Source of the DNA: Lachnospiraceae bacterium
GTDB taxonomy: Bacteria > Bacillota > Clostridia > Lachnospirales > Lachnospiraceae
Direction: 5' to 3'
NCBI GenBank assembly: GCA_017964055.1
Contig: JAGCSS010000049.1
Coordinates: forward strand, 1-15,484
Length of the DNA: 15,484 bases
In this document: positions 1 to 5,578 of the stretch, in pieces
How positions within the stretch are numbered: position 1 is the first letter of the stretch
How the letters are laid out: every line of letters starts with the position of its first letter
Notes under the pieces: generated by a model
Seen by the model: only the letters and a program-made list of their open reading frames with translations
The model's database searches: none
Told to the model about the DNA's origin: nothing
Position numbers and translations under genes: made by a program

Positions 1-818
1 ACATAGCCACAAATAACCACGTTGTCGCGGATGCTCAGGAAATAACCGTCACACTCTGCAACGATAAGGTTGTTCCCGCAGAGACCGTCGGTACGGATCC
101 GAGCTACGATCTCGCTGTTATCTCAGTCAACTTAAGCGATCTTACGGCAGATGATCTTGCAGCCATCAGGATCGCATCTCTCGGTGATTCCGATACGGTA
201 ACCGTCGGCTCGAGGTCCATCGCCCTCGGAACTGCTCTCGGGTACGGACAGTCGACCACGGTCGGCTACATCAGCGCCCTCAACCGCGAAGTCACTGTAG
301 AAGGCAATACAAACTCCCTGATACAGACCGATACCGCGATCAATCCCGGCAACAGCGGCGGTCCCCTGCTCAACGTGCACGGACAGGTCATCGGCATCAA
401 TTCAGTTAAATACTCCGATACCAGCGTTGAAGGCATGGGCTATGCCATCCCGATCAATACGGCGATCCCGATCATCAACGATCTGATCGACGATGTTACG
501 CTTGACGCTTCGGAGATCGGTTATCTCGGCATCGAAGGCAAGGATGTCACCGAGTCCTATTCTACCGGCTTCGGTATGCCCGTAGGCGTATATGTATTCT
601 CTATCGCTCCCGACTCTCCCGCTGCTGCTTCGGAGCTGCGTGAGGGCGATATCATCACCGCCATCAACGGCAGAAAGGTCAGAACCATGGAGGACCTGAA
701 GAACCGCATCTCCAGGATAAGAGCAGGTGAGACCGCAGAGCTTACCGTTTACACGATAAAGGCCGGCCGTTACGAGGAACACACCGTTACGGTGACTCTT
801 GCAAAAAGACCCGAATGA
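1..818 (+). CDS. HtrA/DegP-type trypsin-like serine protease with PDZ domain (5' end cut by window)
   Basis: Envelope-associated serine protease of the HtrA/DegP family, which degrades misfolded exported proteins. The frame is open from base 3, so the signal or membrane anchor and the N-terminus lie outside the window. All three catalytic residues are visible: His in TNNHVV (codon 18-20), Asp in YDLAVI (108-110) and Ser in GNSGGPL (354-356). A C-terminal PDZ domain follows from roughly base 520, with the GYLGIEG entry and the typical SPAAASELREGDIITAING stretch. Only one PDZ domain is present before the TGA stop, as is usual for Firmicute HtrA-like proteases. It is the only plus-strand gene in the window and converges on a receiver-domain gene, with a shared terminator between them. 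Family assignment is secure; which paralog it is cannot be told from the fragment. Confidence 0.95.
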   Translation, partial: IATNNHVVADAQEITVTLCNDKVVPAETVGTDPSYDLAVISVNLSDLTADDLAAIRIASLGDSDTVTVGSRSIALGTALGYGQSTTVGYISALNREVTVEGNTNSLIQTDTAINPGNSGGPLLNVHGQVIGINSVKYSDTSVEGMGYAIPINTAIPIINDLIDDVTLDASEIGYLGIEGKDVTESYSTGFGMPVGVYVFSIAPDSPAAASELREGDIITAINGRKVRTMEDLKNRISRIRAGETAELTVYTIKAGRYEEHTVTVTLAKRPE

Positions 819-836
819 TACAAAGGTTTCGATAGC

Positions 837-877
837 AAAAGGTGCCCGTCACCATATACGGTGACAGGCACCTTTTT
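837..877. terminator. Bidirectional intrinsic terminator between converging genes
   Basis: A long hairpin has arms AAAGGTGCC-C-GTCACC and GGTGAC-A-GGCACCTTT, with a six-base loop (ATATAC) and one internal mismatch. It is followed by five T on the plus strand and, read the other way, by four T on the minus strand. It sits 18 bases after the protease stop and directly beyond the stop of the converging receiver gene (881), so it can terminate both transcripts. Confidence 0.9.
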
Positions 878-880
878 AAA

Positions 881-1264
881 TTATAAGCTCTTCAAACACT
901 CTGAAATCTTTTTGAGCATTACCGGCTGCGAGAAAGGCTTCAGAATGAAGTTCTCCGCACCGAGCTCATAGCCCTTGCTCTCGATCTGGGATGTGATCTC
1001 TGCCGTGATCATCATCACATGCACATCCGAGAAACGCTCGTCCGATTTGACCTGCCTTATGAAATCAAAACCGTCCATCTCGGGCATATTGATGTCCACC
1101 AGGATGAGATCCGGTATGCGTTTGTCCATGATATCGAGCGCCTGTTTGGCCGAAACACACGGGATAACGCTGTACTCTCCTTTCAGCAGCTGCTTTGCAT
1201 GTTCCAGAATGGCTGCCATATCATCGATGACCAGGATGGTCTTTCTCAGTTCTGATAGCTGCAT
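881..1264 (-). CDS. Stand-alone response regulator receiver (CheY-like) protein
   Basis: A 127-aa protein consisting of a single receiver domain with no output domain. The acidic pair is D14-D15 (VIDD), the phosphoacceptor is D57 (LVDINMPEMDG), the switch threonine is T87 (MMITAE), and the conserved lysine is K109 followed by Pro (ILKPFS). All phosphorylation residues are present, so it should accept phosphate from a histidine kinase; no kinase is encoded nearby. With no DNA-binding domain it probably acts through protein contacts or in a phosphorelay. The ATG lies 15 bases after the fakA stop with only a weak purine-rich site (AAAG), so it is probably cotranscribed with fakA and Asp23. The terminator at 837-877 ends the unit. 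The family call is firm; the partner is unknown. Confidence 0.92.
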   Translation of the reverse strand: MQLSELRKTILVIDDMAAILEHAKQLLKGEYSVIPCVSAKQALDIMDKRIPDLILVDINMPEMDGFDFIRQVKSDERFSDVHVMMITAEITSQIESKGYELGAENFILKPFSQPVMLKKISECLKSL

Positions 1265-1279
1265 TTGTCCACGCTTTCT

Positions 1280-2488
1280 TTATTCAACGGACGCAATGTA
1301 ATAATAGATCGGCTGTCCGCCGTTATGTATCTCAACATCAACGTTTGTATGCTTCTCGGTAACGGCATCGGCAATAGCCTGTGCGGAAGCCTCGTCTGCC
1401 TCCTCGCCGTAATAGATATTGATGAGCTCCGAATCCTCATCGATCATCGAATCGATAAGTCCGACAGCTGTTTCAAACAGATCGGTTCCTACACTCTGGA
1501 TCGTATGATCGTCCAGACCCATGTAGTCGCCCATCTTGATCTCCTTGCCGTCTATCTTTGTATCGCGAACGGCATAGGTGACCTGACCTGTTTTGATGTT
1601 CTTCATCGCGTCGCGCATCGCAGCCTCGTTCTCATCGACCGTTTTGTCGGGAAGATAGCTGATAATGGCCGCAATGCCCTGAGGAACTGTTTTCGAAGGA
1701 ATAACAACGATATTCTTGTCCTCGGTCATGGCCTTGGCCTGATCCGCAGCAAGGATTATGTTTTTATTATTGGGCATGACGAAGATCGTGTCCGCGTTGA
1801 CCGCATCGATCGCGTTCAGCATGTCTTCGGTGCTGGGGTTCATGGTCTGACCACCCTCGATCAGGTAATCGACGCCTAAGCCGTTAAATATCTCGTTGAT
1901 GCCCTCACCGATCGAAACAGCGATGAATCCGACAGGCTTACGGGGCTCTGCGGGCTTGGGCTCCTCAGCTGCGGGCGCGGGTGCCGCACCGTTTGCCGCC
2001 TGAGCCTTCTCCTGCTCGAGGAAAAGCTTTTCGTTATGCTCCTCGCGCATGTTGTCAACCTTCATCTTGGTGAGCTGACCATACTCGAGACCCTTTTCGA
2101 AAGCCTTGCCCGGATGATTGGTATGTACATGTACCTTAACTACCTCATCGTCTGCGACGCAAACGATGGAATCACCGATCGACTCAAGGAATGCCTTGAA
2201 CTTACGCTCTTCCTGCTCGCCGAACTCCTTCTCGAGCAGAATGATGAACTCGGTGCAATATCCGAATTTGATATCGGCGGTAGAAATATTCTCGGTATTG
2301 ACGGGACCGCGCTCCGACGAAGCGGGAACGGTGGGTGTGCTCTCTCCGGTAAAGCTGAACTCCTTACCGCAAAGAACATCATATCCGCCCTTCATGATAA
2401 CAACCAGACCCTGTCCGCCCGAATCCACTACGCCGGCTTCCTTAAGTACGGGAAGCAGCTCGGGAGTCAGAGCGAGAACCTCTTCCAT
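1280..2488 (-). CDS. C-terminal FakA fragment downstream of the amber codon
   Basis: The first ordinary start codon in frame after the amber is the ATG at 2488, in the sequence KIIDHMEEVLAL. This is an internal methionine of the normal family sequence. No Shine-Dalgarno-like site precedes it. The AAGGAGG just after the TAG (about 2590-2596) is a coding match to Lys-Glu-Gly and has no ATG, GTG or TTG at a usable distance. Independent translation is therefore doubtful. The fragment holds the end of the DhaL domain, the Cys/His middle domain and the C-terminal domain. Confidence 0.35.
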   Translation of the reverse strand: MEEVLALTPELLPVLKEAGVVDSGGQGLVVIMKGGYDVLCGKEFSFTGESTPTVPASSERGPVNTENISTADIKFGYCTEFIILLEKEFGEQEERKFKAFLESIGDSIVCVADDEVVKVHVHTNHPGKAFEKGLEYGQLTKMKVDNMREEHNEKLFLEQEKAQAANGAAPAPAAEEPKPAEPRKPVGFIAVSIGEGINEIFNGLGVDYLIEGGQTMNPSTEDMLNAIDAVNADTIFVMPNNKNIILAADQAKAMTEDKNIVVIPSKTVPQGIAAIISYLPDKTVDENEAAMRDAMKNIKTGQVTYAVRDTKIDGKEIKMGDYMGLDDHTIQSVGTDLFETAVGLIDSMIDEDSELINIYYGEEADEASAQAIADAVTEKHTNVDVEIHNGGQPIYYYIASVE

Positions 2489-2599
2489 ATGATCGATGAT
2501 CTTGCCGACGAACTCGACCAGATCCTCTGTCTGTCCTACCAGCTCGGCTGCCTTTTCGGCGCCGCCCTTAGCAACGGTAAGGATCGTGCCCTCCTTGGG

Positions 2600-2602
2600 C
2601 TA
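2600..2602 (-). other. In-frame TAG inside fakA
   Basis: Codon 127 reads TAG between ATG and CCC. The distance to the downstream ATG at 2488 is exactly 38 codons, and those 37 intervening sense codons encode family-typical FakA residues. There is thus no frameshift, only a nonsense codon. Confidence 0.9.
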
Positions 2603-2980
2603 CATAACTGCCTTATAAGCGGTCTCAACAGCCTTTGAAAAAGCTGCGGAAACAACATCGACGGTTATTTCATTATAATCACGTATAACCTTTGTAAAGC
2701 CTCGTAAAAGCTGAGAAAGGATAACGCCGGAATTACCTCTGGCACCGCGAAGGGAACCGCTGGAGATAGCCTTTGCGAGCTCTCCCATGCCCGGATCCTG
2801 AAGTGCGTTGACCTCACGTGCCGCCGACATGATCGTCATGGTCATGTTTGTACCCGTATCTCCGTCGGGGACCGGGAAAACATTCAGCTCGTTGATCACA
2901 TCCTTCTCGGAATCTATAGCCTGCGCTCCCGCAAGGAACAACTTGCGCATGAGCGCCGCATCAATCGATTTAACAGTCAC
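2600..2980 (-). CDS. N-terminal FakA fragment (partial DhaL domain) ending at the amber codon
   Basis: If the TAG terminates normally, this is the polypeptide made: 126 aa starting at a GTG with a strong AGGAGG site. It holds the metal-binding DGDTGTN motif and the GARGNSG loop but stops at AYKAVM. That is before the rest of the DhaL domain (VVDSGGQG) and before the middle and C-terminal domains. An isolated fragment is unlikely to be an active fatty acid kinase. Confidence 0.5.
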   Translation of the reverse strand: MTVKSIDAALMRKLFLAGAQAIDSEKDVINELNVFPVPDGDTGTNMTMTIMSAAREVNALQDPGMGELAKAISSGSLRGARGNSGVILSQLLRGFTKVIRDYNEITVDVVSAAFSKAVETAYKAVM

Positions 2981-2988
2981 GATATATT

Positions 2989-2994
2989 CCTCCT
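2989..2994 (-). promoter_or_regulatory. Shine-Dalgarno site setting the GTG start of fakA
   Basis: AGGAGG lies eight bases before the GTG at 2980. No other start in the vicinity has such a site, which fixes the start at this GTG. It falls in the short gap after the Asp23-family stop (3002). Confidence 0.8.
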
Positions 2995-3001
2995 AATATC
3001 C

Positions 3002-3358
3002 TTAATCAATCACGCGAACGCCGTCAACATAGATATTGACTGTCACAACATCAAGTCCGGTACATTCTTCGACTTTATATTTAACCGTCTCGCGAAGATT
3101 CTCGCAGACAGAAGGAATATTCACACCGTAAGAAACAATAATATGAAGGTCTATCCTGAGCTTATTGTCTTCTACCCTGACATTAACTCCGTTTGCAAGG
3201 TTCTCAACCTTTAAGAGCTTTGCCAGACCGTCGCGTACGTTGATCGAAGCCATTCCGACTATTCCGAAGCACTCGCATGCAGCGGCGCCGGCGCACTTTG
3301 CGATCACGTCATTGTCAACAATAATCTCACCGTTTTCGGTCATTATGGTAACGTTCAT
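3002..3358 (-). CDS. Asp23/Gls24 family envelope stress protein (YloU-like)
   Basis: A 118-aa Asp23 (DUF322) family protein. It opens with the family-typical strand region ending in a short segment around residues 23-45 (AKCAGAAACECFGIVGMASINVRDG). It continues with VNVRVEDNKLRIDLHIIVSYGVNIPSVCENLRE and ends with VTVNIYVDGVRVID. Members are small proteins linked to envelope homeostasis; YloU is encoded next to YloV/FakA in many Firmicutes, and that order is kept here. The ATG at 3358 has AGGAGG eight bases upstream. The gene ends 21 bases before the fakA start, so the two are probably cotranscribed. No transmembrane segment is visible. Family is clear; the molecular role is not well defined even in the family. 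Confidence 0.92.
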   Translation of the reverse strand: MNVTIMTENGEIIVDNDVIAKCAGAAACECFGIVGMASINVRDGLAKLLKVENLANGVNVRVEDNKLRIDLHIIVSYGVNIPSVCENLRETVKYKVEECTGLDVVTVNIYVDGVRVID

Positions 3359-3366
3359 GTTTTTGT

Positions 3367-3372
3367 CCTCCT
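3367..3372 (-). promoter_or_regulatory. Shine-Dalgarno site of the Asp23-family gene
   Basis: AGGAGG lies eight bases before the ATG at 3358, the same spacing as for fakA and rpmB. Confidence 0.75.
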
Positions 3373-3377
3373 CTTTT

Positions 3378-3398
3378 GGAACGGCTCACGGCCGATCC
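3378..3398 (-). other. Leader hairpin upstream of the Asp23-family gene
   Basis: On the minus strand GGATCGGC, loop CGTGA, GCCGTTCC can form an eight-position stem with one T-T mismatch. It ends only five bases before the AGGAGG site. No T run follows, so it is not a terminator for this direction. It could affect ribosome access or mark a processed 5' end; this is inference. Confidence 0.35.
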
Positions 3399-3408
3399 TG
3401 ATTTCTGC

Positions 3409-3448
3409 CTTACAAAAGCAAATATGGGACTGCCAAAAGCAGCCCCAT
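3409..3448 (-). terminator. Intrinsic terminator after rpmB
   Basis: On the minus strand the stem ATGGGGCTGC / GCAGTCCCAT (ten pairs, one of them G-U) with loop TTTTG lies 11 bases after the rpmB stop. It is followed by the interrupted T-rich stretch ATTTGCTTTTG. The hairpin is strong and the U-tract imperfect, so some readthrough into the Asp23-fakA genes is possible. Confidence 0.75.
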
Positions 3449-3459
3449 ACAAATCGCCT

Positions 3460-3657
3460 TTAAGCACGCTCTACCTTGCCTGCTCTTAAACATGAAGTGC
3501 AAACATACATCTTCTTTGTTCCGCCCTCAGTCTTTACTCTGACAGACTTAACATTTGACTTCCATACTCTGTTCGCACGTCTTGAAACGTGGCTTCTGGA
3601 GTAACTCAGATGATGTCCGTACATGTTAGCCTTCTCACAGATCTCACACTTTGCCAC
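3460..3657 (-). CDS. rpmB: 50S ribosomal protein L28
   Basis: A 65-aa ribosomal protein of the large subunit. It shows the typical L28 opening (KCEICEKANMYGHHLSYS), the central RRANRVWKSNVKSVRV and the ending VCTSCLRAGKVERA. Two CxxC pairs, C4/C7 and C53/C56, identify the zinc-binding form of L28. The start is GTG (GTG GCA AAG), supported by AAGGAGG eight bases upstream. It is a monocistronic unit: its own SigA-type promoter lies just upstream and its own terminator just downstream. Identification is certain. Confidence 0.98.
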   Translation of the reverse strand: MAKCEICEKANMYGHHLSYSRSHVSRRANRVWKSNVKSVRVKTEGGTKKMYVCTSCLRAGKVERA

Positions 3658-3665
3658 CTAACACA

Positions 3666-3672
3666 CCTCCTT
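3666..3672 (-). promoter_or_regulatory. Shine-Dalgarno site setting the GTG start of rpmB
   Basis: AAGGAGG lies eight bases before the GTG at 3657, which makes the GTG rather than a later ATG the start. This agrees with the conserved N-terminus of L28. Confidence 0.85.
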
Positions 3673-3723
3673 AATCCATATTAGGCGCAGAAAATTATTT
3701 CTTTTAATGCCTCAAACAAACCG

Positions 3724-3752
3724 ATTTTAACATAAGCCCAAAAATAATGCAA
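3724..3752 (-). promoter_or_regulatory. SigA-type promoter of rpmB
   Basis: On the minus strand TTGCAT (-35, 3747-3752) and TAAAAT (-10, 3724-3729) are separated by exactly 17 bases. The -10 box matches the consensus at five of six positions. Transcription would start near 3717 and give a leader of about 60 bases before the rpmB GTG. The region between rpmB and ytfJ (3658-3759) is AT-rich and holds nothing else I can recognise; there is no clear terminator after ytfJ. Confidence 0.75.
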
Positions 3753-3759
3753 CTGTTTT

Positions 3760-4161
3760 TTATTTCAGATTTTTGTCGATGAATTTACGGCCTTTCTTGT
3801 CCATTTCCTCTTCCTGCTCCTTGTCCTTCGGAGTCTTCTTTATGCGGTCGATGACCTCGGGAATGGCGTCAAGAACGCGCGTCACGGTATCCTGGTTCTT
3901 GATGTTGACGAGCCTGGTCTTGCCGTCCTGAATGACCAGCACCGAATTGGCGGTAATCTTGCCGCCCATGCCGCCGCCCGCGCTGTTCTTCGAATCCTTG
4001 GCAAAAGCGCCCGCGCCTACCGCGAAGGAAACATCAACGAGCGGGACGATGATCGTTCCGTCATCAAACTTAACAGCGTCTCCGACAACCGTCTTTGCGG
4101 AAATAAAAGAATCCATTCCCTTAAACAATGCTGCTGCGGTCTCGTTAAAATTTTCAGCCAT
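3760..4161 (-). CDS. ytfJ: GerW family sporulation protein YtfJ
   Basis: A 133-aa protein of the GerW/YtfJ family, spore-associated proteins involved in germination in Bacillus. Family features visible are KTVVGDAVKFDDGTIIVPLVDVSFAVGAGAF around residues 23-53, a glycine-rich AGGGMGGK near residues 61-68, and a following strand segment (ANSVLVIQDGKTRLVNI). The C-terminus is highly charged (KTPKDKEQEEEMDKKGRKF). The ATG is one base after the stop of the DUF2953 gene, so the two are translated from one transcript, reproducing the ytfI-ytfJ order of Bacillus. Its presence suggests an endospore-forming lineage, although the gene also persists in some relatives that do not sporulate. The assignment is strong. 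Confidence 0.93.
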   Translation of the reverse strand: MAENFNETAAALFKGMDSFISAKTVVGDAVKFDDGTIIVPLVDVSFAVGAGAFAKDSKNSAGGGMGGKITANSVLVIQDGKTRLVNIKNQDTVTRVLDAIPEVIDRIKKTPKDKEQEEEMDKKGRKFIDKNLK

Positions 4162-4162
4162 A

Positions 4163-5230
4163 TCAGTCTTTCCCCTCTGCCTTTATCGTTTTATAAACAA
4201 ATCTGCAATCCTTTTTCAGAATGACCTGTAATGCAATGAACAACACGGTCCCGAGCCTTACATGCCCTCTGAACTCTATATCGCCCTCGAGGACCTCGTT
4301 CTCGAAATCGGGCTCGAACTTCATGTGATCGGAGAACATACCGTAAGTCGCGCCAACCGCGGCCGTGATATATCCGGTCGTCGAAGGATCCTCGAATCCG
4401 TAATGTGCCCAGCCCCTGAGCCGTCTCGGCATCATATGCCTGAGCGCGGCGAACAGGCGGTTTAAAGCATAACGGATACCGTTCCTGAATCTCGGATCGT
4501 CTATGATCTCTTTGTAGTGCACCAGTTTATTATAAATGTTCTTGAGCTTTTCGGCAATATCGGTTTTCTTTGCCTCGATTTTGTCGAAAAAGCTCTGCTT
4601 TTCTCCGGTCTCCGGATCTATCTCTTCGGGTTCCGTTTTATCGGTTGTATCGATTTTATCGGGTTTATCGGTTTTGTCCGGGCCGGACTTTTTCTTATGC
4701 TTTTTGTTCTCTTTCTTACCGACTTTGTGACCGGGAAGTTTGTTGTCGTCGAATTTCCCGCTTACAGTTTCCGCTTTTTTGTTCTTATCGGCGGTTTCTG
4801 CCTTGTTATCGGCTTTACTGTCGGCTTTGTTATCAGATATATTATCGGTTTTATCGACAGCTGCGGGATTATCTTTGACGTCAACTTTATCTGATTTACA
4901 GGTATCGGTTGTTCCGGTATCGCTTTCCCCTGCTTCGATAGTACCGTCATCACCCTTTTTACTGCTGTCCCCGGACTTATCTTTCAGCGCAAATCCAAAT
5001 ATCTTTATCTTTTTGACAAGCCCCTCCTCGCCGTACGAGACGATCAGATGGACCAGATGGAGCAGCCATGTCACATGTACATCGGCAGCTATCGCCTCTG
5101 CCTTTCCGGCCTTTCCCCGGTACCTGACCGGCACCGCGAGGACCAGTAAAAGCAGGAAAAGCACCAGTCCCAAGAGACTCAGCAGAACGATCCCAATGAT
5201 CTTCAGGATCATCAATATCACAGAAAGCAT
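4163..5230 (-). CDS. DUF2953 membrane protein (YtfI-like) with long charged linker
   Basis: A 355-aa protein with an N-terminal membrane segment (about residues 5-33, nearly all Ile/Leu/Val) and PVRYRGKAG right after it. An extended low-complexity Lys/Asp/Thr/Ser linker runs over about residues 84-215. The C-terminal DUF2953 core is recognisable from ALRHMMPRRLRGWAHYGFEDPSTTGYITAAVG onward (about 262-340). The usual family members are shorter, roughly 200-250 aa; the excess length here is the linker. The context with YtfJ directly downstream supports a YtfI-type identity and a possible envelope or sporulation role, but no biochemical function is established. The start ATG has GGAGG six bases upstream. 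The gene follows a 107-aa unknown gene by 12 bases. Confidence 0.85.
   Translation of the reverse strand: MLSVILMILKIIGIVLLSLLGLVLFLLLLVLAVPVRYRGKAGKAEAIAADVHVTWLLHLVHLIVSYGEEGLVKKIKIFGFALKDKSGDSSKKGDDGTIEAGESDTGTTDTCKSDKVDVKDNPAAVDKTDNISDNKADSKADNKAETADKNKKAETVSGKFDDNKLPGHKVGKKENKKHKKKSGPDKTDKPDKIDTTDKTEPEEIDPETGEKQSFFDKIEAKKTDIAEKLKNIYNKLVHYKEIIDDPRFRNGIRYALNRLFAALRHMMPRRLRGWAHYGFEDPSTTGYITAAVGATYGMFSDHMKFEPDFENEVLEGDIEFRGHVRLGTVLFIALQVILKKDCRFVYKTIKAEGKD
4586..4981 (-). repeat. Low-complexity Lys/Asp-rich linker coding region with reiterated short tracts
   Basis: Encodes residues about 84-215 of the DUF2953 protein. The protein repeats units such as DKTD, DKPD, DKID, DNKAD and DSKAD. At the DNA level TTATCGG-like and TTTATCG-like tracts recur, most densely at 4637-4681 and 4785-4857. 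The units are imperfect, so they form no clean tandem array, but they suit slippage or recombination. Confidence 0.7.
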
Positions 5231-5242
5231 GCTTTCCTCCCG

Positions 5243-5566
5243 TTATACCGCACCAAAATACTTCCTTACATCGAATCCGCCTGTCGCCTCGTATATCTCC
5301 CCGACGATCTCGGCGGCCAGCTCACAGGCCTCTTCCCTTGTGTCCGCGAGCCCGATGATATGCAGATCGACGTCAGACCTGCGATAATGCTCAAAGAGCA
5401 GCTCTCCCATGTTGTAAATATCAAAGAGATTCTTTTCGTTAGTCGCGAGCGTAACGCAGAAAGTCGTGGCCGATGTTGCCCTTCTTCTCTTTACGCGTCT
5501 GCGAATGCTGCCGAGCTCTTTTTTTATGCGCTCAGAGCATCGAAGATTATCATCCCAAGTGATCAT
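5243..5566 (-). CDS. Hypothetical protein, 107 aa
   Basis: I do not recognise a family. The N-terminus is basic (RIKKELGSIRRRVKRRRAT, residues 14-32). It is followed by an alternating strand/helix pattern: TTFCVTLATNEKNLFDIYNMGELLFEHY, then DVDLHIIGLADTREEACELAAEIVGEIYE, ending GGFDVRKYFGAV. There is no signal peptide or membrane segment, so it is probably a small cytoplasmic alpha/beta protein. It sits in the operon between the 455-aa unknown gene (12-base gap) and the DUF2953 gene (12-base gap), which supports it being a real coding gene. The start at ATG 5566 has only a weak purine site (GGGGAC). Confidence 0.8.
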   Translation of the reverse strand: MITWDDNLRCSERIKKELGSIRRRVKRRRATSATTFCVTLATNEKNLFDIYNMGELLFEHYRRSDVDLHIIGLADTREEACELAAEIVGEIYEATGGFDVRKYFGAV

Positions 5567-5578
5567 ACTGTCCCCGTG

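Larger units (their letters stand above)
1280..2980 (-). pseudogene. fakA: fakA (yloV) fatty acid kinase catalytic subunit, interrupted by an in-frame amber codon
   Basis: A 566-codon frame matching FakA/YloV in length (B. subtilis YloV is about 553 aa) and domain order. FakA phosphorylates FakB-bound fatty acids with ATP for phospholipid synthesis. The N-terminal DhaL-type ATP domain shows NVFPVPDGDTGTNM (metal-binding Asp39 and Asp41), GARGNSGVILSQ near residue 80, and VVDSGGQG. The middle domain has YCTEF (Cys242) and VKVHVHTNHPG (His284, His286), matching the zinc site known in S. aureus FakA. An Ala/Pro-rich linker (about residues 325-348) leads to the C-terminal domain with GGQTMNPST. 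Codon 127 is TAG (2600-2602). The frame continues without shift into typical FakA sequence (PKEGTILTVAK). A Lys codon is expected here, so a single AAG-to-TAG change would explain it. The start is GTG with a good AGGAGG eight bases upstream. Alternatives to a true pseudogene are a sequencing error or stop-codon readthrough. Confidence 0.85.

Noticed and set aside
2588..2596. AAGGAGG just after the fakA amber codon as a reinitiation site
   Set aside because: It encodes conserved Lys-Glu-Gly of FakA, and no ATG, GTG or TTG lies at a usable distance downstream.
1265..2638. Two overlapping plus-strand frames of about 200 codons opposite fakA, considered because fakA is broken
   Set aside because: Neither shows a known domain, while the minus strand carries continuous FakA motifs on both sides of the amber codon.
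3395..3440. Possible promoter between the rpmB terminator and the Asp23-family gene (TTGGCA as -35)
   Set aside because: At 16-18 bases downstream there is no acceptable -10 box.
4600..4900. CRISPR-like or tandem repeat array suggested by recurring TATCGG tracts
   Set aside because: The units are short, imperfect and irregularly spaced, and lie inside a continuous reading frame; they encode a low-complexity protein linker.
4740..5387. Plus-strand frame of 215 codons, Ser/Leu-rich, opposite the DUF2953 gene
   Set aside because: Its composition is explained by the antisense of the Lys/Asp-rich linker; the real gene is on the minus strand.
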